Source: Saccharibacillus sacchari DSM 19268 (GTDB taxonomy: Bacteria > Bacillota > Bacilli > Paenibacillales > Paenibacillaceae). Taken from it: DNA of 61,175 nt. Numbering within the stretch: the first letter of the stretch is position 1; each line of letters begins with the position of its first letter. Made by a program: the position numbers and the translations under genes. Below the pieces are notes generated by a model that did no database searches, was not told the DNA's origin, and worked only from the letters and a program-made list of their open reading frames with translations. This document shows positions 1-8,866 of this stretch, piece by piece. Location: positions 6,014,063 to 6,075,237 of the forward strand of contig NZ_KK073875.1 of the NCBI RefSeq assembly GCF_000585395.1, given 5' to 3'.

Positions 1-182
1 GAAGTCGCCGTTTAAAAGAAAGCACGATGTGCTCGTTTAAAACGTTGGCGATTCTTGATTGCTCAAGAATCTATATTCTCACGATGATCTTCATCATCGC
101 GACTCACTTACTGTTCAGTTTTCAAGGAGCAAACCGTGTTCATTTGTTTCTTTCGTTCGGCGCCGTTTATCTCAGCGGCGAC
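1..182 (-). other. 5' leader of an rRNA operon (16S lies beyond left edge)
   Basis: Read on the minus strand, this is transcribed DNA downstream of two rRNA-type promoters. It carries a boxA-like element and several hairpins. One is a perfect 9-bp stem with a 4-nt loop at about 50-71 (GATTCTTGA / TCAAGAATC). Another, about 10-45, pairs TTTAAA-rich arms around AGCAC/GTGCT. Such stems are typical of pre-16S leaders and processing regions in Bacillota. The 16S gene itself is not in the window, so this identity rests on the promoter/boxA arrangement and on the co-oriented rrn fragment at the right edge. Confidence 0.75.
112..133 (-). promoter_or_regulatory. boxA-like antitermination element of rrn leader
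   Basis: On the minus strand this reads TTGCTCCTTGAAAACTG followed by AACAG. It matches the boxA-type element (TGCTCTTTGAAAA in Bacillus rrn leaders) that loads NusB/NusE antitermination complexes. It sits about 60 nt downstream of promoter P2, the expected place. Confidence 0.7.
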
Positions 183-188
183 TTTTAT

Positions 189-218
189 ATCCTATCACAG
201 TTCCAAGCAGTTCGTCAA
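189..218 (-). promoter_or_regulatory. rrn promoter P2
   Basis: Minus strand: -35 TTGACG, 18-bp spacer, -10 TAGGAT, with an upstream TGA giving an extended -10. This is the promoter nearer to the rRNA gene of a tandem pair, the arrangement seen at many Bacillus rrn operons. Confidence 0.8.
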
Positions 219-294
219 GCACTTTTTTAAAATTCTTTTTCAGCACTTGTTTTTCGACTTGTTGTGATGGCCGTCTCTCGAAGAGCCGATTAAT

Positions 295-324
295 AATTTA
301 CCACGAAGCAATATAGCAAGTCAA
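295..324 (-). promoter_or_regulatory. rrn promoter P1
   Basis: Minus strand: -35 TTGACT, 18-bp spacer, -10 TAAATT (or 17 bp to GTAAAT). It lies about 106 bp upstream of P2, so the operon has two tandem sigma-A promoters. Confidence 0.7.
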
Positions 325-389
325 CACTTTTTTCGATAAACATTTACGGTTTTTCACAAAGCATTCGTCCGTCCCTTCTTTCTTTTAGA

Positions 390-426
390 ATATAGCAAAA
401 GCGGCACGGGGGTCCCGACCGCTTTT
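390..426 (-). terminator. terminator after the 75-residue gene
   Basis: An 8-bp stem AAAAGCGG/CCGCTTTT (397-404 and 419-426) with an inner CGGG/CCCG pairing, followed on the minus strand by CTTTTGC. The U-run is short. The hairpin separates the upstream gene from the rrn promoters. Confidence 0.6.
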
Positions 427-454
427 CTCGTTTTAGCATCATCTTGTGCAAGAG

Positions 455-682
455 TTAGCGCTCGCCGCTATGCCGCTTATCCCGCACATACTTAGATAGC
501 TCCTTGGGAGGCGCAACTCTCGCATACATTTGAAAGATCGTTTGGTATCGTTTAGAAATGGACTCCCGCATATTTTGATCCAGGCGCTTATCGCTCAAGT
601 CGAACAACATCTCGTCCAACTCTTTGCGCAGCACGTAGCCAAATTCCTTGCACTCCATCTCGTTGAACATCATTCCGAGCAT
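455..682 (-). CDS. small acidic/charged protein of unknown function, 75 aa
   Basis: I do not recognise the family. The start is set at the ATG giving MLGMMFNEMECKEFG because AAGGAGGG lies 7 nt upstream; an in-frame start 10 codons earlier has no such site. The product is soluble and rich in Glu, Lys and Arg, with helical character (VLRKELDEMLFDL and a central SISKRYQTIFQMYARV). It has one Cys and no membrane segment. It is the last gene before the rrn promoters, about 160 bp downstream of the SpoIIM-like gene, and is followed by a hairpin terminator. Good codon use and a strong ribosome-binding site argue that it is real. Confidence 0.75.
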   Translation of the reverse strand: MLGMMFNEMECKEFGYVLRKELDEMLFDLSDKRLDQNMRESISKRYQTIFQMYARVAPPKELSKYVRDKRHSGER

Positions 683-840
683 TACTGTCCCTCCTTCCGG
701 CTTCATCAACATTGAATTACCAGTTCAACTTTGATTTAACCCAAAATGAAGCAGGGATAACTCTTCGGTGCGTAAAAGTTTACAAAACCTATTAGATTCA
801 ACTCTATGCCTAATCAATAGAGACGCTCTGACGCCATACG

Positions 841-1461
841 CTAACGAAGAAGATGGTAGGTCAGCGTACTCTCTATAACAGCCGCTACGAACAACAAGAT
901 GACGATCCATACGGCAGCGCCGAGCATCTGCTTCATCGCCGTCTCCCATCGAAGCGCAAGCTGATCCCTTTTTGAACTCCCGAGACTAAAGAGGCTTCCG
1001 ATCACCAGTCCGCCGAATCGCAGTCCGTAACCGCAGGCAATCACAATCGCAGGCAGCTCGATAATACCGTGAGGAAGCAACCCTTGGAAGATCAACTCTC
1101 CCATGTCTTGGCCCTGTCTTCGGGCGACTTCCACCACGAAGCCTAATACCATGCCGTTCAGCAATAAGAAACCAAAAGGCGCCAATCCCAAAAAAGCACC
1201 GAACAGCATAACGAGTACTGCTTTTATAGAGTTGTTGAAAAAGATAAAGGTGAAGAAGCTCAACTCGACGTTATCCGACTCCTCCAGCGATTGTGACACA
1301 GTCTGCAACCCCTGAAGCTGCGAAAGGAGCAGACGCTGAAGATCATCCGCCCAAATCGCACCCATGGCAATTCCTGCGATGAACAACACCGTCGCTGCCA
1401 GCATATACCCTTTATTCTGAGCCAATCCTTTGATAAAGCTCACGAACGACAGCATCTTCAT
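841..1461 (-). CDS. SpoIIM / DUF95-family membrane protein
   Basis: 206 residues with about five hydrophobic segments: 17-36, 78-99 or so, 103-112, 133-152 and a C-terminal one near 183-200. The segment PHGIIELPAIVIACGYGLRFG-like (near residues 130-150) is the hallmark of the stage II sporulation protein M family. In sporulators SpoIIM acts with SpoIID/SpoIIP in engulfment, but DUF95 paralogues exist with other or unknown roles. This copy is not in the usual spoIIM context. ATG is preceded by AAGGAGG at 6 nt. The gene starts 14 nt after the mrp stop codon, so the two are surely co-transcribed. Function here is not established. Confidence 0.85.
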   Translation of the reverse strand: MKMLSFVSFIKGLAQNKGYMLAATVLFIAGIAMGAIWADDLQRLLLSQLQGLQTVSQSLEESDNVELSFFTFIFFNNSIKAVLVMLFGAFLGLAPFGFLLLNGMVLGFVVEVARRQGQDMGELIFQGLLPHGIIELPAIVIACGYGLRFGGLVIGSLFSLGSSKRDQLALRWETAMKQMLGAAVWIVILLFVAAVIESTLTYHLLR

Positions 1462-1475
1462 GCTAGACCTCCTTG

Positions 1476-2621
1476 TTATTGCGCATTCCCGCCTGCCGAC
1501 GTTTTTTCAATGACCGAACGCGCCATTTCTCCGTACATGCCGCCCGTTTCCGTTTCTGCCTTATATACGGAAGGAGAGAAATCAGGCTCCGAGATATGAT
1601 TATCCGGAACGCCGAGCGGAATTTGTCCCAACAGTCCGGTATGCAGCGTCTCGGCCAACCGCCCGCCTCCTCCGCGTCCGAATATGTAATCTCGCTCTCC
1701 GTTTTTCTCGTAATACGCCATATTTTCTACGACGCCCAGGATCTCATGACCGGTTTGCAAACCCATGGCTCCCGCACGGGCCGCGACGAACGCGGCGGTT
1801 CCGTGAGGCGTCGTAACGATGATCTGTTTGCTCTGAGGCAGCATCTGATGCACGTCCAGCGCAACATCCCCGGTTCCCGGAGGCAGATCCAGCAGCATGT
1901 AGTCCAGTTCGCCCCAATCCGTCTCCTCGAAGAACTGTCTCAACATTCTCCCCAATAAAGGCCCCCGCCATACAACTGGATTATTTTCACGGATAAAGAA
2001 GCCCATCGACATAACTTTCACGCCAAAACGCTCCACGGGATACAAAAGACCGTCGACGACCTCAGGTCCTTCCTCGATTCCCATCATGTCGGGCACGCTA
2101 AAGCCATAGATGTCCGCATCGATCAAACCTACCTTTTTGCCTTCGCGCGCCAAAGCCACAGCCAGGTTAACCGCTACAGTCGATTTGCCCACGCCGCCCT
2201 TGCCGCTCGCAATGGAGATGAACGTAGTCGGCGAGTCGGGACTTAATATCGGAAGATCCTCCAAGCCCGCCGCGTGACCTTTTACCAATACCGGGTCATC
2301 GTCATGTTCCATGGCATCGCGATCCGTCCGGTTATCTTCAATGATAGCCAGACTGCGTTCTTTCTCCATCTCCGTGGCTTCTTTGAAACGGATTCGAACA
2401 TCTTCGACGGCAAGCGATTGCAAAACGGAGCGAATCTGTGTCTCCAAGCCCTGACGGACTTCTTCTCCAGATTGCAGGCATACGACGCTAAGGGACACTT
2501 TTTCATCCCGAATCACGACGTCGCGGATCAACCGCAGGTCGGATAAACGTACACGGTAAACAGGGTCCATCACCGCTTCAAGCGCTTCTACAACTTCTTC
2601 TCTCGTTACCATGCTATTCAT
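1476..2621 (-). CDS. mrp: Mrp/NBP35-family P-loop ATPase (SalA-like)
   Basis: 381 residues. The N-terminal part (about 1-85) is a MIP18/DUF59-like domain (VTREEVVEALEAVMDPV). A deviant Walker A follows, SGKGGVGKSTVAVNLA (about 140-155), with DIYGFSVPDMMG, a D-x-L-PPGTGD Walker-B-like stretch (LLDLPPGTGDVALD) and the NMAYY segment. These are hallmarks of Mrp, an Fe-S cluster carrier/scaffold ATPase. The Bacillus orthologue SalA is also a regulator. Start: the ATG of MNSMVTRE preceded by GAGGG; ATG three codons later is possible. Bacillus subtilis has the same gene between rpsI and an rrn operon. Confidence 0.93.
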   Translation of the reverse strand: MNSMVTREEVVEALEAVMDPVYRVRLSDLRLIRDVVIRDEKVSLSVVCLQSGEEVRQGLETQIRSVLQSLAVEDVRIRFKEATEMEKERSLAIIEDNRTDRDAMEHDDDPVLVKGHAAGLEDLPILSPDSPTTFISIASGKGGVGKSTVAVNLAVALAREGKKVGLIDADIYGFSVPDMMGIEEGPEVVDGLLYPVERFGVKVMSMGFFIRENNPVVWRGPLLGRMLRQFFEETDWGELDYMLLDLPPGTGDVALDVHQMLPQSKQIIVTTPHGTAAFVAARAGAMGLQTGHEILGVVENMAYYEKNGERDYIFGRGGGGRLAETLHTGLLGQIPLGVPDNHISEPDFSPSVYKAETETGGMYGEMARSVIEKTSAGGNAQ

Positions 2622-2663
2622 CCTCTCTCCCTCTCTTACGGGAAATCTCCTCCCCATTATACA

Positions 2664-2711
2664 TGAAACAAAAACACCGAACCGCTCCTCAATGAGGAAC
2701 ACGGTTCGGTG
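2664..2711 (-). terminator. terminator of the cysH-sat operon
   Basis: Stem of 10 bp (CACCGAACCG at 2675-2684 and CGGTTCGGTG at 2702-2711), extended by an inner TCCTC/GAGGA. On the minus strand it is followed by TTTTTGTTT. It lies between the sat stop codon and the mrp start. Confidence 0.9.
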
Positions 2712-2735
2712 CTTAATGGAATGAACCCTCTTGCT

Positions 2736-3905
2736 TTAAACTTGCTCGGCCACCCGGTCGCGCATACCTTCGATCAACACTTCAGCCACTTCCGGGCGCG
2801 TGAACTCCGGCGGCGGGCATTCTCCTCCGCGAAGCAGTGCACGTACTTTGGTTCCCGACAGGGTGAGATGCTTTTCTTTGCCGTGCGGGCAGGTTTTGCT
2901 TGTCGCCATATTGCCGCAATGCGTGCAGAAGAAGCTGTGTTCGAAAAAGAGCGGCGTGATCTCCAGTTCTTCCGGTTGGAAGTTGGAGAAGATCTCCTGC
3001 GCCTCATACGTACCGTAGTAATCGCCTACCCCGGCATGGTCGCGTCCGACTATAAAGTGGGTGCAACCATAATTTTTACGGACGATCGCATGGAAAATGG
3101 CTTCCCGCGGACCGGCATAGCGCATCGCCGCCGGGAATACGCCAAGGAACGTCCGCGCCGCAGGATAGTAGTTCTCCAACAGAACGAGGTAGCTGCGCAT
3201 GCGAATGTCTGCCGGAACGTCATCCGACTTCGTCTCGCCTACAAGCGGGTTGAGGAACAGCGCGTCTACCGTTTCGAGAGCAGACTTTTGAATATACTCG
3301 TGCGCACGGTGTACCGGGTTGCGGGTTTGGAAACCGACGACGGTTTTCCACCCTTTTTCCGCAAATTGCTTTCTCGTCTCGGACGGATCGAAGTAAAACT
3401 CGTTAAAACGCTCCGGCTGCGGACGATTAAGCACCTGCACCGATCCGCCGATTCGCTCCAAAGGACGCTCGAACAACTTTTTCACGCCGGGATGCTCGGG
3501 ATCGTCCGTTTTAAAAACGTTCACCGCTTCAATATTGCGATCAATCGTGTAGACACTCTCTACATGAAGAATCGCATATACAACGCCGTCATTCTCTCCC
3601 ACAAGCGCCACACGCTCGCCTGTAAGCGAAGCGTCTGCGCCTTCCAGCGGCAGAGTGATCGGAATGCTCCACACGGTACCGTCTGCCAGGCGCATCTTGC
3701 TTACTACGCTATGGTAGTCTTCTTCGTTCAAGAACCCGGTCAGCGGGGAAAAGGCACCTACGGCAATCAAGTCAAGATCGGACAGCACCCAGGCATTGAT
3801 CGGGATATGGCGCAGTCCTTTCGCTTCGGTAAGCAGAGCTTCACGTTCTTGACCTTCAGCGAGACGGTTAATCAAAGTGCCGCCGTGCGGCTTGATGGAA
3901 GTCAT
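2736..3905 (-). CDS. sat: sulfate adenylyltransferase (ATP sulfurylase)
   Basis: 389 residues, the length of the monofunctional bacterial type. Catalyses ATP + sulfate to adenosine 5'-phosphosulfate (APS) plus pyrophosphate, the first step of assimilatory sulfate reduction. The active-site motif [11 protein letters not shown] (about 195-205) contains the HxxH signature, and [12 protein letters not shown] (about 290) is also diagnostic. A C-terminal CTHCGN...C cluster is typical of the Bacillus-type enzyme. ATG has AAAGGAG 12 nt upstream, a rather long spacing. It lies 54 bp downstream of cysH, and no APS kinase gene is nearby. Confidence 0.96.
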   Translation of the reverse strand: MTSIKPHGGTLINRLAEGQEREALLTEAKGLRHIPINAWVLSDLDLIAVGAFSPLTGFLNEEDYHSVVSKMRLADGTVWSIPITLPLEGADASLTGERVALVGENDGVVYAILHVESVYTIDRNIEAVNVFKTDDPEHPGVKKLFERPLERIGGSVQVLNRPQPERFNEFYFDPSETRKQFAEKGWKTVVGFQTRNPVHRAHEYIQKSALETVDALFLNPLVGETKSDDVPADIRMRSYLVLLENYYPAARTFLGVFPAAMRYAGPREAIFHAIVRKNYGCTHFIVGRDHAGVGDYYGTYEAQEIFSNFQPEELEITPLFFEHSFFCTHCGNMATSKTCPHGKEKHLTLSGTKVRALLRGGECPPPEFTRPEVAEVLIEGMRDRVAEQV

Positions 3906-3959
3906 AATCGGCAGTCGCTCCTTTATTGAATGGTTGATCGTTTAAATGACAGGCTTCCT

Positions 3960-4652
3960 TTACTTATGCAGGCCGCACTCGGTCTTGTCGTTGCCCGACC
4001 AGCGTCCCGCGCGCGGATCTTCTCCGGGCATAACCTGGCGGGTGCACTGTTCGCAGCCAATGCTCGGGAAGTTGCGGTCATGCAGGGGGTTATAAATAAC
4101 GTCATTGTCGCGGATATACTTCCACACGTCTTCGCTAGTCCAGTCCGCGAGCGGATTGAACTTCATGAGGCCGAATTTGTAATCGTACTCGACTTTTTTC
4201 GAATTGGCGCGCGTCGGGGCTTGATCACGGCGAATACCGGTAATCCAGGCATCGTAGCGGGACAGATTGCGAGTGAGCGGCTCAACCTTGCGGATATTGC
4301 AGCACAGGTTGGGATCGGACGTCCATAACTCGGGAGCATGCTTCTCGGCTTGCTCTTCGGGAGTAATTAACGGGGCGACGCGCACGAAGTCCAGGCCGTA
4401 ACGGTCAACCATCCGATCGCGGGTGTCATACGTCTCTTGGAAATGAAAGTCGGTGTCCAGGTAAAAGATATCGGTAGACGGGCTGATATGCTGCAGCATG
4501 TCGACGATCACAACGTCCTCGGCACCGAAGCTGCATGCAAAAGTCAGGCTCGAATACTGCTGCGCGGCAAAACGAACAACTTCCTCGGCGCTCAAATGTT
4601 CCAACTCTTCGGCTTTGATACGGGCAAACTCTTCTTTTTCCAGCAAATTCAT
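3960..4652 (-). CDS. cysH: adenylyl-sulfate (APS) reductase, iron-sulfur type
   Basis: 230 residues. Reduces APS (or PAPS) to sulfite with thioredoxin. The N-terminal SFGAEDVVIVDML is the PP-loop-like nucleotide site. The pairs LCCNIRK (about 118-119) and CEQC (about 200-203) are the four [4Fe-4S] ligands found in APS-type reductases, and the C-terminal ECGLH carries the catalytic cysteine. With sat and no kinase alongside, direct APS reduction is the likely route. The ATG follows GGAGGG (about 8 nt). It is the first gene of a two-gene operon with its own promoter and a leader of about 200 nt. Confidence 0.95.
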   Translation of the reverse strand: MNLLEKEEFARIKAEELEHLSAEEVVRFAAQQYSSLTFACSFGAEDVVIVDMLQHISPSTDIFYLDTDFHFQETYDTRDRMVDRYGLDFVRVAPLITPEEQAEKHAPELWTSDPNLCCNIRKVEPLTRNLSRYDAWITGIRRDQAPTRANSKKVEYDYKFGLMKFNPLADWTSEDVWKYIRDNDVIYNPLHDRNFPSIGCEQCTRQVMPGEDPRAGRWSGNDKTECGLHK

Positions 4653-4788
4653 CGTAAAGACCCTCCATCTCTGAATGGCGAATTGATTGAATAAAATAAA
4701 GCATCTCGCAAGGCAGCAGCGAAAAGGAGTGTGGCCGGTCGGGAAGTGATAGTAGCGAAACGGTCGGGAGACACCTGGTGCTTTGTCA

Positions 4789-4821
4789 ACGCTAAAGATA
4801 CTGGTTACGATCCTTTAGCGT
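4789..4821 (-). other. hairpin in the cysH leader
   Basis: Perfect 9-bp inverted repeat: ACGCTAAAG (4789-4797) and CTTTAGCGT (4813-4821) with a 15-nt loop, about 35 nt into the transcript from the cysH promoter. It has no U-run, so it is not a standard terminator. No S-box (SAM riboswitch) or T-box consensus is visible. Function unknown. Confidence 0.5.
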
Positions 4822-4833
4822 ATAAAACCAACT

Positions 4834-4847
4834 ATTCTAATCTGAAT
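4834..4847. promoter_or_regulatory. possible operator at the cysH transcription start
   Basis: AT-rich inverted repeat ATTC-N6-GAAT just downstream of the cysH -10 box. Sulfur genes of Bacillota are commonly repressed by CymR at AT-rich sites of this kind. The match to a published CymR consensus is only partial, so the assignment is tentative. Confidence 0.3.
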
Positions 4848-4855
4848 TATTTATA

Positions 4856-4884
4856 AGTATAAAACTTTCCACGTGAACAATCAA
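4856..4884 (-). promoter_or_regulatory. promoter of cysH-sat
   Basis: Minus strand: TTGATT, 17-bp spacer, TATACT. It predicts a 5' leader of about 195 nt before the cysH ATG. Confidence 0.75.
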
Positions 4885-4972
4885 TCTTTATTTCAAAATG
4901 AGAAAAACTTTTTTGGCATATAGGTTGTTATATATTTCAAAAGAATTATTTTGCTTGCCTGTTAACTCTTTT

Positions 4973-5001
4973 CTCACAAAATGCATAAAGCATAGTACAA
5001 T
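4973..5001 (+). promoter_or_regulatory. weak candidate promoter of the chemoreceptor gene
   Basis: CTCACA, 17-bp spacer, TACAAT, 31 bp before the ATG. The -35 element is weak, and I see no sigma-D (motility) promoter consensus. Confidence 0.35.
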
Positions 5002-5031
5002 GAACTCAGAAAATTCAGGAAGGTGGCACTC

Positions 5032-6786
5032 ATGTCCCTAATCACCAAGAAACTCGCGGTAAAGCTATCCATCATTATCTTTCTTGTTTTGGCAATTCTC
5101 TTCACCACATTCGTTTACATGCAAAATGAAAATGTCAAAAAAGCGAGCGAGTACACCATCAGCAGCTTCAATATGAAAATGGCTGAAGCTTTTGCCACAC
5201 AATTTGATGCCGAACAGTACAAGTCTTATTTGTCCGATACGGCGGAAAACGATCAGTATTGGCAGCTTCGCGACCAGCTCAATACGTATCGAAGCGAAAT
5301 CGGCGCGATGTATGTCTATACGGTGAGCATCAATGAGGAGAAGCAACCCCTCCTTATTGTTGACGGGCAGCCCGTAGATTCGGATAGCGCATCGCCAATC
5401 GGCGAAGTTACCGACATCCCTGAAGAAGCGATCGAGAAGCTGTTAAAAGGTGAAACGGCCAGTACGGGGATCATTGTTCATCCTGAATACGGAAGTTATA
5501 TTTCAGCCTACGTTCCGATCCGAGATGCCTCCGGGGCGATGATCGGGGTACTGGGAATCGATACGGACGTCAGTGTCGCCAATCAGATATCTAATCAATT
5601 CATCGATAGCAGCTTCTTATTTTATATCCTCATGGCAGGCATCACCCTAATTATCTTTACTGTGATTGTTATGTTCTTGTATCGGGCTATAAAGCCACTC
5701 GGCATCATCGTAAGGGGAGCCCAGGCTATCGCAGACGGAGAGATCGGCAAAGCCAACCAGGTCTTGAGTACGGTAGGCAAGCCTTCTAAAGACGAAATTG
5801 GGCAGACCTATGAGGCGATGGTTAAAATGAGTGCGCGATTAGGCGTAACACTGGGTGATGTGATGCGAGACATGCAGGAGACGACGCAAACTTTAGTCCA
5901 ATCCTCACATCGCTTCACTTCCGAGGCGAATCTTCTACTTCATATGAATAACGAGTTAAATCAGTCTGCTGCCGCACTCACGGTTGAAGCCAACAATCAA
6001 TATGCAGGCGCGGAAGACTGTGCAAGATCGATGCAGGAGATTACGTCCGCGATCGAACGGGTAACTCACTCCTCGGCCAATGTATCCAATGCTTCGATGG
6101 AAGTTCTGGATGCCGCAACCCAAGGTAAATCTTCAATGGATGGGCTGCAAAAGCAGATTACGGAAATGTCGCAGTTGGTCGGCCATACTTCCGCCTCGGT
6201 ACAAACCCTCCATTTTTATATGAATGAAGTGGGCCCTGTCCTTCAGGCAATTACCAATATCGCAGATCAAACGAACTTGCTTGCCTTAAATGCTTCGATC
6301 GAAGCTGCTCGGGCAGGAGAGCAAGGTGCAGGATTCGCTATCGTAGCAGGTGAAATTCGTAAGCTGGCCGGATTATCTTCCACCTCCGCCTCACACGTCG
6401 TCGATCTTTTGTCCAAGATCAGCCAGGAAACAGCCACCATTGGAGAGCGAATGACTCAAGAAAGCACAGAAATTCAAAAGAGCAGCGAGCTTTCTACGCA
6501 AGTTAGCGCATTGTTTGAACATACGGTTACACGATTCAACGATATAAGCGTTCATATGGAAGAAATCTCTGCTTCTGCCCAGCAAATTCTGGCCGGCTCA
6601 GAGGAAGTGTCCGCTTCAGTCGAGCAGATCTCTACGATCTCGAAGACCACCGCAGACTATACCGTCTCCTTACAAGACCTATCGCTCCAACAATTAGAGG
6701 CTTCAAAAACGATTGCCGAAACGACCAAGTCCCTCGAGCAAAGCACTTCCAGCCTGGAACGAACCCTCACCAAGTTTGAATTATAA
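5032..6786 (+). CDS. methyl-accepting chemotaxis protein
   Basis: 584 residues. Membrane receptor that signals to the CheA-CheW kinase complex. Transmembrane segment 1 is at about 10-28, followed by an extracellular sensing domain of about 160 residues (Cache-like, from its length and the [13 protein letters not shown]...GVLGIDTDV pattern). TM2 is at about 193-216, then HAMP to about 270 and a long helical signalling domain. The conserved hairpin tip reads [20 protein letters not shown] (about 405-424), followed by [10 protein letters not shown]. Start: ATG at 5032 with AGGAAGGTGG 5 nt upstream; an in-frame GTG three codons earlier overlaps this site and is rejected. It is the only chromosomal gene on the plus strand, convergent with rpsI. 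Ligand unknown. Confidence 0.95.
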   Translation: MSLITKKLAVKLSIIIFLVLAILFTTFVYMQNENVKKASEYTISSFNMKMAEAFATQFDAEQYKSYLSDTAENDQYWQLRDQLNTYRSEIGAMYVYTVSINEEKQPLLIVDGQPVDSDSASPIGEVTDIPEEAIEKLLKGETASTGIIVHPEYGSYISAYVPIRDASGAMIGVLGIDTDVSVANQISNQFIDSSFLFYILMAGITLIIFTVIVMFLYRAIKPLGIIVRGAQAIADGEIGKANQVLSTVGKPSKDEIGQTYEAMVKMSARLGVTLGDVMRDMQETTQTLVQSSHRFTSEANLLLHMNNELNQSAAALTVEANNQYAGAEDCARSMQEITSAIERVTHSSANVSNASMEVLDAATQGKSSMDGLQKQITEMSQLVGHTSASVQTLHFYMNEVGPVLQAITNIADQTNLLALNASIEAARAGEQGAGFAIVAGEIRKLAGLSSTSASHVVDLLSKISQETATIGERMTQESTEIQKSSELSTQVSALFEHTVTRFNDISVHMEEISASAQQILAGSEEVSASVEQISTISKTTADYTVSLQDLSLQQLEASKTIAETTKSLEQSTSSLERTLTKFEL

Positions 6787-6872
6787 CAGCAACGCTCAAA
6801 CTAACGGCCCTCTGCTTCCTGACTCCAGGTGTCTAATCACATCAAAGTCAGAAGTAAAGGGCTTATTTGATT

Positions 6873-6919
6873 ACAACAAAAAACAGCCTGCTTCCGAATA
6901 AATCGGAAACAGGCTGTTT
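6873..6919 (-). terminator. terminator of rplM-rpsI (possibly bidirectional)
   Basis: Stem AAACAGCCTG/CAGGCTGTTT (6881-6890 and 6910-6919) with an inner TTCCGA/CGGAA pairing. On the minus strand TTTTTTGTTG follows. On the plus strand only TTTG follows, so it may stop the convergent chemoreceptor transcript less well. Confidence 0.9.
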
Positions 6920-6935
6920 GCATATCCCAAAAGGA

Positions 6936-7328
6936 TTAACGTTTCGAGAACTGTGGAGCGCGACGAGCGGCTTTGAGGCCATACTTTTTGCGTTCCTTCA
7001 TACGTGGGTCACGAGTCAGGAAGCCCGCTTTTTTCAGCGAACCGCGCAGTTCTGGATCTGCTTTAAGCAGTGCGCGCGAGATACCGTGACGGATAGCGCC
7101 GGCTTGGCCCGAAGTGCCACCGCCGTGTGCCAGTACGATTACATCGTACTTGCCAACAGTTTCAGTCAGGTTCAGCGGTTGGTTGACGATCAGTTTGAGC
7201 GTCTCCAGACCAAAGTATTCGTCGATTTCACGTTTGTTGATGACGATGCGTCCTTCACCCGGTACAAGGCGAACACGAGCTACCGAATGTTTACGACGAC
7301 CAGTCCCATAGTATTGTACATTTGCCAT
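6936..7328 (-). CDS. rpsI: 30S ribosomal protein S9
   Basis: 130 residues, the family length. Binds the 16S 3' major domain; its C-terminal tail reaches the P-site tRNA. Visible hallmarks are [16 protein letters not shown] at the N-terminus, [12 protein letters not shown] in the middle and the basic end [17 protein letters not shown], whose last residues contact tRNA. It follows rplM by 19 bp and ends the transcript at the hairpin just downstream. Confidence 0.98.
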   Translation of the reverse strand: MANVQYYGTGRRKHSVARVRLVPGEGRIVINKREIDEYFGLETLKLIVNQPLNLTETVGKYDVIVLAHGGGTSGQAGAIRHGISRALLKADPELRGSLKKAGFLTRDPRMKERKKYGLKAARRAPQFSKR

Positions 7329-7347
7329 GAAAGGGTCCTCCTTTTAT

Positions 7348-7785
7348 TTAGCCGCGAAGTTCGTAAACTTCCGGTTTTTGTGCTGCATGTGGATGCTCTG
7401 CTCCGGCATACGCTTTAAGTCTGAGTTTCATTCTGTCGCCCATACGAGTCTTAGGAAGCATGCCGGCTACGGCAAGTTCCAAGATGCGTGCTGGTTTGTT
7501 TTTGATCATTTCGCCTGCGCTAGTGACTTTCAAACCACCTGGGTGCATCGAGTGACGGTAGTATTTCTTGTCCTGCAGCTTGTTGCCTGTCAGGTGAATT
7601 TTCTCAACGTTGATGACAACAACGAAGTCGCCGCCGTCTACGTGAGGAGTGAATTGTGTTTTGTGCTTGCCGCGGATGAGGGCAGCAGCTTCGCTAGCCA
7701 AGCGGCCCAGCGTTTTGCCTTCGGCGTCGATGATGTGCCAGTTGCGCTCAACTTCGCTCGGCTTAGCCATGTAGGTAGTACGCAT
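7348..7785 (-). CDS. rplM: 50S ribosomal protein L13
   Basis: 145 residues, the family length. An early-assembly 50S protein binding 23S domain II. Hallmarks: [37 protein letters not shown] and [11 protein letters not shown]. Start ATG ([14 protein letters not shown]) chosen from AAGGAGG 9 nt upstream; an upstream in-frame ATG would add 20 residues drawn from the structured leader. It has its own candidate promoter and leader hairpin. Confidence 0.98.
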   Translation of the reverse strand: MRTTYMAKPSEVERNWHIIDAEGKTLGRLASEAAALIRGKHKTQFTPHVDGGDFVVVINVEKIHLTGNKLQDKKYYRHSMHPGGLKVTSAGEMIKNKPARILELAVAGMLPKTRMGDRMKLRLKAYAGAEHPHAAQKPEVYELRG

Positions 7786-7837
7786 GAATAAGTTCCTCCT
7801 TCTAATCTTTGCAATAAATTCTTTTTGGGTGTCAGAA

Positions 7838-7878
7838 CGTTCCATGCCGCCGGGCTAAGATCCGGGGCTGCCGGAACG
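7838..7878 (-). promoter_or_regulatory. structured leader of rplM (L13-leader candidate)
   Basis: In the transcript, CGTTCC pairs with GGAACG around a GC-rich inner stem (about 41 nt). Bacillota commonly have an autoregulatory L13 leader RNA directly upstream of rplM, and this is the only structured element there. No covariance check was possible. Confidence 0.5.
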
Positions 7879-7980
7879 ATTTATGTTTGCGATCATGGAT
7901 AGATAAAGTTAAATCAAAATGATTCGATGCGTTTTTCTTGATTGGGGGCCGTGGGAAGCCTTCAAGAAAACACAACTTTT

Positions 7981-8009
7981 ATTCTACATGATAGCCGGTT
8001 AAACTGCAA
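7981..8009 (-). promoter_or_regulatory. candidate promoter of rplM-rpsI
   Basis: Minus strand: TTGCAG, 17-bp spacer, TAGAAT, in the 258-bp space between truA and rplM. The -35 matches consensus only in its first three bases. Confidence 0.5.
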
Positions 8010-8043
8010 TACATTTTCAAGCAATTCCCCAAAGAACTTTCGG

Positions 8044-8829
8044 TTACTCGGGCAAAAGTTCGCCATAATCGACGTTCCAGAGCGCGAGACCTTTCCCCAC
8101 TGCGGTCGGTCCTGCCGCTACGCGGTCGCAAGCCAACAAAATCGTCTTCATATCTTCCGGTGCACGCTTGCCTTCTCCCACCTGTAGCAGCGTTCCCGTA
8201 ATGATACGGACCATATGCTGCAGAAAGCCGGTTCCGGTCAGGAAAATATGGATAAACCCCTGATCGGCCGTTCCCGGCCGGCAGGTTGTGGTATCCACTT
8301 CGATCCGTGCTTCAAGGAGCGTTCGTACGTGATTGGTCTTTTGGGAGTACCTAGAGGCAAACGACGTAAAGTCGTATGTGCCTACCAAGTGTTGCAATCC
8401 CTCGCGCATCGCTTCGATATTGAGCTGCGGCGCGGGATGATGGAACTGCATATGCCGCTGAAACACATCCGGGTAGCGGTTCGCGTTAATCGTATAGCGA
8501 TACGTCTTACGCTTGGCCGCATGCCGGGAGTTGAATTCCAAAGGCACCTCCCAAGAACGGGTCACGACGATATCCTGAGGCAATCGGGCATTTAGCGCAA
8601 GCGGCCAGCGATCCGCAGGGATCAGCGAAGACGTATGGAAGTTGAATACCTGAGCGTAAGCATGTACACCCGAATCCGTACGACCCGAAGCAATGATCTT
8701 AGGCTTGTCGCCGGTCAGCGCCAGTATAGAGGCTTCAAGTTCATCCTGTACGGTCTTTCCGGCAGGTTGGGTCTGAAAGCCGTGATAATTCGTACCGTCG
8801 TAGGCGAGGGTCATGCATAAGTTGCGCAA
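8044..8829 (-). CDS. truA: tRNA pseudouridine(38-40) synthase TruA
   Basis: 261 residues. Converts U38-U40 in tRNA anticodon arms to pseudouridine. The catalytic Asp is in SGRTDSGVHA (about 45-54); MTLAYDGTNYHGFQ opens the fold. The start is a TTG (MRNLCMTLAYDG) because a near-perfect Shine-Dalgarno, GGAGGTGATCCC, ends 2 nt before it and the N-terminus then matches the family. In Bacillus subtilis the cobalt/vitamin ECF module (ecfA1, ecfA2, ecfT) sits between rplQ and truA; here the two are adjacent. The stop is 258 bp before rplM. Confidence 0.95.
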   Translation of the reverse strand: MRNLCMTLAYDGTNYHGFQTQPAGKTVQDELEASILALTGDKPKIIASGRTDSGVHAYAQVFNFHTSSLIPADRWPLALNARLPQDIVVTRSWEVPLEFNSRHAAKRKTYRYTINANRYPDVFQRHMQFHHPAPQLNIEAMREGLQHLVGTYDFTSFASRYSQKTNHVRTLLEARIEVDTTTCRPGTADQGFIHIFLTGTGFLQHMVRIITGTLLQVGEGKRAPEDMKTILLACDRVAAGPTAVGKGLALWNVDYGELLPE

Positions 8830-8866
8830 AGGGATCACCTCCATGTCTTCACTGCGTCCTGAGTTC

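Noticed and set aside
1..230. Short plus-strand frames at the left edge
   Set aside because: They lie in the rrn leader and promoters and have no ribosome-binding site.
725..949. 74-codon minus-strand frame overlapping the end of the SpoIIM-like gene
   Set aside because: Out of frame with the clear membrane-protein gene, no ribosome-binding site, and composition unlike a real protein.
4653..4860. SAM riboswitch (S-box) or T-box before cysH
   Set aside because: Neither the S-box core nor the T-box AGAGTGGAACCGCGG sequence is present, and the hairpin has no U-run.
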